Of a stretch of 64,000 nt of DNA, positions 58,005-64,000 are shown piece by piece (position 1 is the stretch's first letter; every line of letters begins with the position of its first letter). A program made the position numbers and the translations under genes. This stretch comes from Deltaproteobacteria bacterium (lineage in GTDB: Bacteria > UBA10199 > DSSB01 > JACPFA01), in NCBI GenBank assembly GCA_016183235.1, contig JACPFA010000013.1, forward strand, positions 1 to 64,000, written 5' to 3'. Below the pieces are notes generated by a model, which worked only from the letters and a program-made list of their open reading frames with translations, did no database searches and had not been told where the DNA came from.

Positions 58005-61000
58005 TTATCTTTTGGATTTATAAGGTCGATAAGGTCCATGAGAGTCAAAAATAGGAACTCCACCTCGATCTTGTGCGTTGATTCTCGCCTTAAAATAGAT
58101 GGGCGTATCACCCATATCTAAAATGGGCCATCCTTTAGGATCTATAGTAATCCGCTGAGCGCCAACCATCAAAAATTGTCGTCCAAGGGGCCGATGCGGA
58201 TTTTTGCCTTCATGGAGTTTTAAAAGCACTTCCCCCAAACGAATGATAGGTTTTTTCTCCTTGCGATCAAATTGAATTCTCTCAATTCTTAAAAAATCCC
58301 CACGGGCTAACACTGCTTGTTCTTCGGGAGGCAAGTGGGCAATGAGTTCACTAACTTTGGGTAAATCGGCATCATGGTCATCCCCACCCAGTGGGTTAAA
58401 TTGAACAGGATAAAGAGTCCATATAAAGGTATCTAACCAAACAGTGGCTTCTCCTTTAATATCACTAACCCTCAAAGGTCCTATATCTACCTTCGTCACA
58501 TCGATAATGCCTGTATTCGGATCGAGAACCACTTTTCCCTTATCCATCCTTCTTTCCATCGATATTTGTCGAATATCAGCAATGGAGAGCGTTGCATTGG
58601 CTCGGATGGCGGTGGGTTGTACGTTTCGGTTTTTTTTATGTATTTTTTGTCTCGCTGTAATATTGGGTCGATGAATTAAAATGGTATCTTCAAATTGAGC
58701 CGTCAATCGAAGTGTTTCTATGCTATCTCTAGGCTTGGCGAGTTCTCCACCCCCCGGTGACAAAAGAAACTGTGCAGGCCCTTCGATCACAACATTGGAC
58801 AACTTTGGTAAAAGATACATACGGGGAATACCAAAATCTAAGGGCGAGGTTTCAATTCCTGTAAAATGCAAACGAAAATCCCCTGAAAAACGGCTTTCCT
58901 GCTTAGAAAAATATAGGTTCGCGTTATGCACAAAACTATCCTCAAGATTACTTTTCAAAAACTTTGAACGTCCACCAATTCTAAGTTCTGGGATAGACAT
59001 CTGAAAAGAACCCCCCTCTTTTTTGAAACCAAAATATAAAGAAAGGGCCTCGAGATAAGGCCCCTTAATATTTAACACACCCACTTCATTTGAAGATAAA
59101 CTCAGTTCACTGAAATGGATCCCTGAAATATCACCTGAAAGCCCTTCAGTGGTTTCTTGAAAATGAATTTGCTCAATGGTTTCTTGCCGACCTTCTTTAG
59201 CCCCTTGAAAATGGAGAGAAGTTTTCCCCACTTGAATTTCCACAGGGCCCACCTTAAGCTTACGAAGCTGGAGCGTTTTTTTATGGGTCTCAGAATCATT
59301 TTGAAGAGAAAGGTGTTCTAGGCTCACTCCAGGTTTTCCCAAATCGAAAATAAGTCTACCTTGTGAATCCCAAATTTTCAGTTGCTTAGCTTTAAACCCT
59401 TTAATGTCTAGGGTAGCTTGCTCCAAACCATCGCCATCGCTATTGAAAAAAGAATAATTCCCCAATTTCAAACTTTCTATTTCTACCCCTTCGCTCTCAA
59501 TCGTATAAGCACCTAGCTCAAGTAGGCTGGGGCCTATTTTCAGACCTTCGCATTCAAAGGTTCTCAAACCGGTTTGCGGATCTCGTGTAAACCTAACATC
59601 TAGAGAGGATCCTTCTTGAAAAGACACCGTTCCAAAAGGAGTTCTTATCTTTTGCCCTAATAAGAGTATTTTAAAAACAGCACGCTGGGCCGTAGTAAAA
59701 TCAAATAAAGGCCTAGCCTCAGTTTGAAGCTCGCCGGGACGCACAGGGCTGGGTATAAACCGAGCTTCATAAGGCAGTTTGCCGCCTAAACGTTGCCTAT
59801 CCTCAGCTTCATCATGGGGACAACGATAATATTTTTCATTAAGTAGCCTTGGCCTTAAAGCGTAAGGATATTTAAGACCAAGCTCGTTTCTCGCTTTAAG
59901 TTCGAGCTCCATGCTTTGAAAATATTCAGAATCCCCTTTATGCTCAGGATCAAAGGGTTTCCTGGGTAATTTTTCTAGATCACTTTTTTTGTGTGCCTCC
60001 TGCTCGGCCAAAGATCCATAATATTTTTTCTCAATGGCCTCAAATTGAACATGATGAGGAAGTTTAAGGCCTAATCTTTTTCTATCATTATACTCAGCTT
60101 GCTGACTTTGATAGTAATCTGGATCTCCTACTTTTTGAGAATCAAAAAGTTTTTTAGGCAAAAGACTTTTGACACGCTCCAAATCGGCAGCCTCATCATG
60201 GGGACAGCGATAATACTGAGGATGCGGTAGGGGAATGCGGTCTTTATCTTGAATATTGGGATTATAAAAAAGAGAGCGATCACTGGTTTCATTGTTGGTT
60301 CCATCCCAAATCCATGACATTTGACGAATAAAATCTGCCGGTATTCTAGACAAAGATCCATATCGAATGGATTCTGTTAAAGGCCCCCCTTCCTTTATGG
60401 AAGCATAATCTTTTTTTCGGTTATTTCCAAAAGCAGGCATCCAAGGATCTAAAAATAATTTTCGCCCTGAAAATGCTTTTTGCAAAGCAACAATTACCCC
60501 ACCCGCAACAGGAATACCACAACCGCTCCCCCCAATCACCGGTAGAAAGCGGATCCCATAATTATTGCTTGGCATAGGCGGAATGACTTCACCAAACTTG
60601 AAAAATTTATATCGAAAAGCCCCTGGGGTTTTGGATCGATCTCTGAGTAGTCCCGTATATTCGATGGGTTGAGTTAGTCTTAAAGCAGCTTCATCATAAC
60701 CGTAAAAACCTGCAATACTTAAATCACAGAAAAGAAAATTGTGAAGGGGCTTGCTATAGAGCACATTAAAAACAACGACACTGGCACTGGGTTTTCCCTC
60801 CTCTCTTCTCAATTCAAGATGCCAAGTGGCTGTGGTATTTTCTTCAAACCGAACGGAGTTTTTTAAGGGTTTTTTATATTCTTTGGGAATGGTTTCCTGA
60901 TCCCTTCCATAGACTTCAGGATAACGCGCTCCCGGTTGCATGGTGATTCCTTCAATATCAATGTCCATAGAAGAAATAGCTCTTGCAAAATCCTGCCCGA

Positions 61001-61310
61001 ACTCTGTCCAAGTATAAGTAGCCACCTTGGGTAGAGCAGTATTTACATTGATACTGGAAAGCACTTCTCTCAACGATGAGTGAATACTTTCAGAACGGCC
61101 AAAAGTTTGTAATAATTTCGGACAAAATGGGGCGGAGTTCGTGGGAAGACAAAGGTTGAATGCCCGAGAATCTTGATCAGAAACATAAAAAGTATCTCGT
61201 TGCCCTTGAGTGAAAAGGGTGAGAGGATTAACGAGATCTGTCTCATTCTCGCTGGGCACAAAGCCCTGGAGAAATAATCTTAAGTCGTTAAGAATCGCAG
61301 GGGAAGTCAC
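58005..61310 (-). CDS. Giant unknown protein with a 32-residue internal repeat and a long beta-rich part
   Basis: 1101 residues, no signal peptide or obvious membrane segment. Residues about 364-520 hold five repeats starting with an aromatic pair (YY or YF at 366, 399, 430, 463 and 494, alternately 33 and 31 apart), of the form YYxS...E...R..LGLKLP. The C-terminal 550 residues are beta-strand-rich with recurring phrases such as LEHLSLQND, LRKLKVGPVEIQVG and ADIRQISMER, like large AsmA/TamB-type or bridge-like proteins, but I see no certain family. It overlaps the upstream giant gene by four bases, so the two work together. Confidence 0.6.
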   Translation of the reverse strand: MTSPAILNDLRLFLQGFVPSENETDLVNPLTLFTQGQRDTFYVSDQDSRAFNLCLPTNSAPFCPKLLQTFGRSESIHSSLREVLSSINVNTALPKVATYTWTEFGQDFARAISSMDIDIEGITMQPGARYPEVYGRDQETIPKEYKKPLKNSVRFEENTTATWHLELRREEGKPSASVVVFNVLYSKPLHNFLFCDLSIAGFYGYDEAALRLTQPIEYTGLLRDRSKTPGAFRYKFFKFGEVIPPMPSNNYGIRFLPVIGGSGCGIPVAGGVIVALQKAFSGRKLFLDPWMPAFGNNRKKDYASIKEGGPLTESIRYGSLSRIPADFIRQMSWIWDGTNNETSDRSLFYNPNIQDKDRIPLPHPQYYRCPHDEAADLERVKSLLPKKLFDSQKVGDPDYYQSQQAEYNDRKRLGLKLPHHVQFEAIEKKYYGSLAEQEAHKKSDLEKLPRKPFDPEHKGDSEYFQSMELELKARNELGLKYPYALRPRLLNEKYYRCPHDEAEDRQRLGGKLPYEARFIPSPVRPGELQTEARPLFDFTTAQRAVFKILLLGQKIRTPFGTVSFQEGSSLDVRFTRDPQTGLRTFECEGLKIGPSLLELGAYTIESEGVEIESLKLGNYSFFNSDGDGLEQATLDIKGFKAKQLKIWDSQGRLIFDLGKPGVSLEHLSLQNDSETHKKTLQLRKLKVGPVEIQVGKTSLHFQGAKEGRQETIEQIHFQETTEGLSGDISGIHFSELSLSSNEVGVLNIKGPYLEALSLYFGFKKEGGSFQMSIPELRIGGRSKFLKSNLEDSFVHNANLYFSKQESRFSGDFRLHFTGIETSPLDFGIPRMYLLPKLSNVVIEGPAQFLLSPGGGELAKPRDSIETLRLTAQFEDTILIHRPNITARQKIHKKNRNVQPTAIRANATLSIADIRQISMERRMDKGKVVLDPNTGIIDVTKVDIGPLRVSDIKGEATVWLDTFIWTLYPVQFNPLGGDDHDADLPKVSELIAHLPPEEQAVLARGDFLRIERIQFDRKEKKPIIRLGEVLLKLHEGKNPHRPLGRQFLMVGAQRITIDPKGWPILDMGDTPIYFKARINAQDRGGVPIFDSHGPYRPYKSKR

Positions 61311-64000
61311 GGATTATCCCCTTCTTCTCGTTGTTGCAAAAACCACAATAGTTTTGAATAGGGGTGTCTTTCTTGTTCATCCAAAAAGTCTTGTTCAATG
61401 GCTCCCACACCCCTGGGAAGAAAATAAACATTATTAGAAGGCAGCCTAAAGGTAAACAGCAGTGGCACAATCATGCCAAAGGGACGTAGGGTTCTTTGAT
61501 CCACATCCACTTCCAAGTGGTAATCCCCCCAGGCATATCCCTTAAAAATCTCTTGATGTGTGGGGTCGTCTCCCTTCATTTTAGGTAAGGCGGTCTCCCA
61601 CTTTTGAGGAAGGGGCTCCTTTACCCAACGAGCGTATTTTCTGCGTGGCCTGTAGGATCCATCTACCCATACGTAAACGTCCCGATGGGGAAGCCACTTT
61701 TTTGTGGATCGACCCTTTTGATCTAAGGTTAACTGAACCCACTGCTCTCCAATGGCATTGGCCGCCCAATGGGTCCAAGCAAAATAGGGAGGCCCCACCA
61801 TTTGACAAGCACTGTCTAGTAATTGCATGTCACCAGGCAGTGGATTAAAATGGGTTCTCAAGGGATAGGGATTAGAAACAAAGCCCCCTGCCGCATCTTT
61901 AAGAAATCTTGGTTTTCTGTATCGACGGGTTTCAGGATCAACAAGATATGGGCCATCTTGATTGCCCACTAAACTTAAACGCCCAAGACCCACGAAATGG
62001 TTTGGATCATAGCTTAAGTCTTCCATGTTTCCCGTGAACCGACCATCTAAAGCAAAATAATGGACCAACCCGCGCGACGTTTTAGCTAGCAAGGGATCAT
62101 GAAGCCCCTGAAGACTAAAAGCAAAATCCGCACCTGAAAAAGCAACATGTCTTTGGTTGGGCCTCCATTGTATTTCAAGGGGATCTTCCGAAATACTAGA
62201 TAGCTTTATATGGATAGGGCCCCTTATTTTCCCCGTCTTTGAAACACAAGCTGGCTGTTCTGATTCATTATTGGCTAAAATTTGAAAATCTTTTAGACTG
62301 AACTTAAAAGTATCTTCATCTATTTGAGCACGATCAAAGGCAATAGAAATTTTAGATTGATGAAGATCTAGAAGATCTCTCCATCCAAATCGGTCAGCAG
62401 AAAATTGTAGGCTAAAAATATCTTTCTCACCCCTTGCCATTCCCAGGAGGAGCCTTGCACCCCCAAGCATAGACAATAGTTTTTTATCCGAAGACTTTTG
62501 AGAATATTCAAAATCGATTTGAGTACCCTCACCCACCCACCACATGCTGGCAGGGCTAGTATCAATGCTTCCATGAGTGTGTTGTTTGTCTGAGCGAAAG
62601 TCAAACTGAGTATGAGTAATCAAATGACCAATAGAGTTTGGCAATTCATAAACCCAATGCTGCCCCTGTGCCCCCCAGCGGTCAAATAAATCCATAATAT
62701 TAGGAAATTCTTGCAACAGATGACGAACGTTTAAAGGAATTTCTGTATGACTTTCAAATTCCCAGCCTCCTTCAGCCCCAGAACTGGCCTGTAGGCTTAG
62801 CGTAAAACCATCGTTAGTAAAAAAACTTGGTTTAAAACCGGGGATGTCTGTTAACGTGATATTGAAGTGATCTAGCAGCGGCTCACCGCTTTCTGTTTCG
62901 ATCACTTCAATATCTTTGAAACGCAAATAAGTCGTACCTTTCTGAAAGTTTATTTTTCCATCGAATAATGGAAGTTCTGTATTCACAAGTAGGCTGCCCA
63001 AAACAGTAACCTTTCCAACAAAGGGTAATAAAAAATCTAAACTAAAATGAAATACTCCATTAATGTGGGTGCGAAGAGACAATCGGGTAACGTGTAATCC
63101 TGATAGAAAGGTTAAAGCCTCTTCACGCTCATGGTCGACAATTTCGCTTTGACGGGCATCGGCCCAAATTTTTCCACCCAGAAAAGCCCACTCAGACATT
63201 CCTGTTTTTGGAGAGGTCTTAAAGACCCATGGCATGACCTCTATTTCAAAGTTTGAAACATCTAATTTTGGAAACCTAAGATCTTGATCAGGAAAAGTCA
63301 CCGTGGCATCAAAGCTTGAAGCCCCAAAGGCAATGCCATTGGGGATGACGAGTCTCGTCATCTCCCTTACATTGATCGTAATTTTGGCATTTTTAAATAT
63401 ATCTTCTAGAATATTGAGGGGGCCATTATTGCCTTTTGCTTCAGAATAACATGTTGTTACATAAGGAAAATCGGAAGGGCCTGAATCGGTTTTTTGTTCT
63501 GAACTGAATAAGACTCCCAAGAGGTCGTTTACCCGAAGCGCTGAAGGTAGGCTTCCGTTGTCTTCTTTTAACGCATCTGGAAGATAGTGGTTTAAAGATT
63601 TTCCAACCGGTCCATCGTTGAAAAGCCAATTTGAAGCGGCAAAAAATCGATCAGGGGTTGAGCTAAGCCAAAGCTCACCATATTCAATAAGATCACCCTG
63701 TGAATCACGGTGAGGTGGGTACCAGTATGTTAGAGCAGGATCTGAAACATCAACAACAATTCCGTTAACTTCAACACCACGAGTCTGAAGAAGTTTTCTA
63801 CCTAGGAAGAAAAAATTATTGCGGATCGATAGATCTCCAAAAAGCTTGGCGTTGTTAAATTCAAAATCAACACTATTGTACTTCCAATCATTACAACTAA
63901 TATTGCCTTTCAAATCGGCAGCAATAGAGATAGTCGCCTCATTAATATGTAAATCCACGGGGCTTGTAGGACGGATAGGGGGAAGAACCATGAGGGAGCC
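61307..64000 (-). CDS. Giant unknown beta-rich protein, 5' end probably outside the window
   Basis: The frame is open to the window edge; an ATG at 63991 has no ribosome site, so the true start is probably beyond 64000. At least 894 residues are encoded. The protein is dominated by alternating beta-strand-like segments (VDLHINEATISIAADLKGNI, GKINFQKGTTYLRFKDIEVI, DTFKFSLKDFQILANNE), with Trp/Tyr-rich loops toward the C-terminus, which is QQREEGDNP. The style is close to the next gene (ATGA overlap). AsmA-like proteins are one analogy; no firm family match. Confidence 0.6.
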   Translation of the reverse strand, partial: GSLMVLPPIRPTSPVDLHINEATISIAADLKGNISCNDWKYNSVDFEFNNAKLFGDLSIRNNFFFLGRKLLQTRGVEVNGIVVDVSDPALTYWYPPHRDSQGDLIEYGELWLSSTPDRFFAASNWLFNDGPVGKSLNHYLPDALKEDNGSLPSALRVNDLLGVLFSSEQKTDSGPSDFPYVTTCYSEAKGNNGPLNILEDIFKNAKITINVREMTRLVIPNGIAFGASSFDATVTFPDQDLRFPKLDVSNFEIEVMPWVFKTSPKTGMSEWAFLGGKIWADARQSEIVDHEREEALTFLSGLHVTRLSLRTHINGVFHFSLDFLLPFVGKVTVLGSLLVNTELPLFDGKINFQKGTTYLRFKDIEVIETESGEPLLDHFNITLTDIPGFKPSFFTNDGFTLSLQASSGAEGGWEFESHTEIPLNVRHLLQEFPNIMDLFDRWGAQGQHWVYELPNSIGHLITHTQFDFRSDKQHTHGSIDTSPASMWWVGEGTQIDFEYSQKSSDKKLLSMLGGARLLLGMARGEKDIFSLQFSADRFGWRDLLDLHQSKISIAFDRAQIDEDTFKFSLKDFQILANNESEQPACVSKTGKIRGPIHIKLSSISEDPLEIQWRPNQRHVAFSGADFAFSLQGLHDPLLAKTSRGLVHYFALDGRFTGNMEDLSYDPNHFVGLGRLSLVGNQDGPYLVDPETRRYRKPRFLKDAAGGFVSNPYPLRTHFNPLPGDMQLLDSACQMVGPPYFAWTHWAANAIGEQWVQLTLDQKGRSTKKWLPHRDVYVWVDGSYRPRRKYARWVKEPLPQKWETALPKMKGDDPTHQEIFKGYAWGDYHLEVDVDQRTLRPFGMIVPLLFTFRLPSNNVYFLPRGVGAIEQDFLDEQERHPYSKLLWFLQQREEGDNP

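Overview
The window comes from a moderately AT-rich Gram-negative bacterium of deltaproteobacterial type. The evidence is gene order: rplM-rpsI-argC, and rpoN-ptsN-hprK-rapZ-EIIA(Man)-HPr-ptsI followed by metK and ahcY, as in delta-lineages. Many unknown proteins and an otherwise conserved gene order suggest an uncultured lineage; I think of UBA10199-like genomes, but that is from memory and untested. No rRNA, tRNA or CRISPR array was seen.

Layout. 0.2-2.1 kb: a gene fragment and an AbiE toxin-antitoxin pair with a clear operator; the toxin has lost a central segment. 2.1-7.0 kb (minus): an operon with an alkyl-DHAP-synthase-like flavoprotein, an N-terminally truncated GlcE-like flavoprotein, two Fe-S proteins and a lipid kinase, probably lipid-related. 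7.1-21 kb (plus): housekeeping core (L13, S9, ArgC, CTP synthase, sigma-54, a regulatory PTS, MetK, AhcY). The kds/lpt genes usually found between pyrG and rpoN are absent, and repeat elements sit between several genes. 21-24.3 kb (minus): a DUF4143 ATPase, a YwqK/MORN-GspC-like gene split by a one-base frame change, and an M48 protease. 24.8-33 kb (plus): GMC oxidoreductase, aldehyde dehydrogenase with an extra N-terminal domain, PLP enzyme, STT3-like membrane protein and B12-type radical SAM enzyme. 33-40.5 kb (minus): nadC, radical SAM, a second DUF4143 ATPase, DUF433/PIN pair, valS. 40.6-49.6 kb: flippase-like protein, a conserved unknown pair, HicBA, a secreted GH113-like hydrolase, lipoproteins, AI-2E exporter, SDR, PolX, CutA. 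49.7-64 kb: accessory region with very large unknown proteins, a third DUF4143 ATPase, queA, an orphan membrane protein resembling the N-terminal half of FlhA, and a septoil-knot protein.

Most notable signals. (1) At least six long palindromic elements share one asymmetric hairpin core but have different, internally matched arms. One supplies the start codon and ribosome site of ptsN; another supplies the last codons of a flavoprotein gene and abuts the truncated start of the next. (2) The orphan FlhA/FHIPEP-like membrane domain. (3) All three DUF4143 ATPase genes, and rpoN and hicB, have promoter-like sequences whose -10 box ends only 6-8 nt before the start codon, suggesting leaderless transcripts. 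(4) The split MORN/GspC gene could be rejoined exactly by a +1 shift at CCU-UAA.
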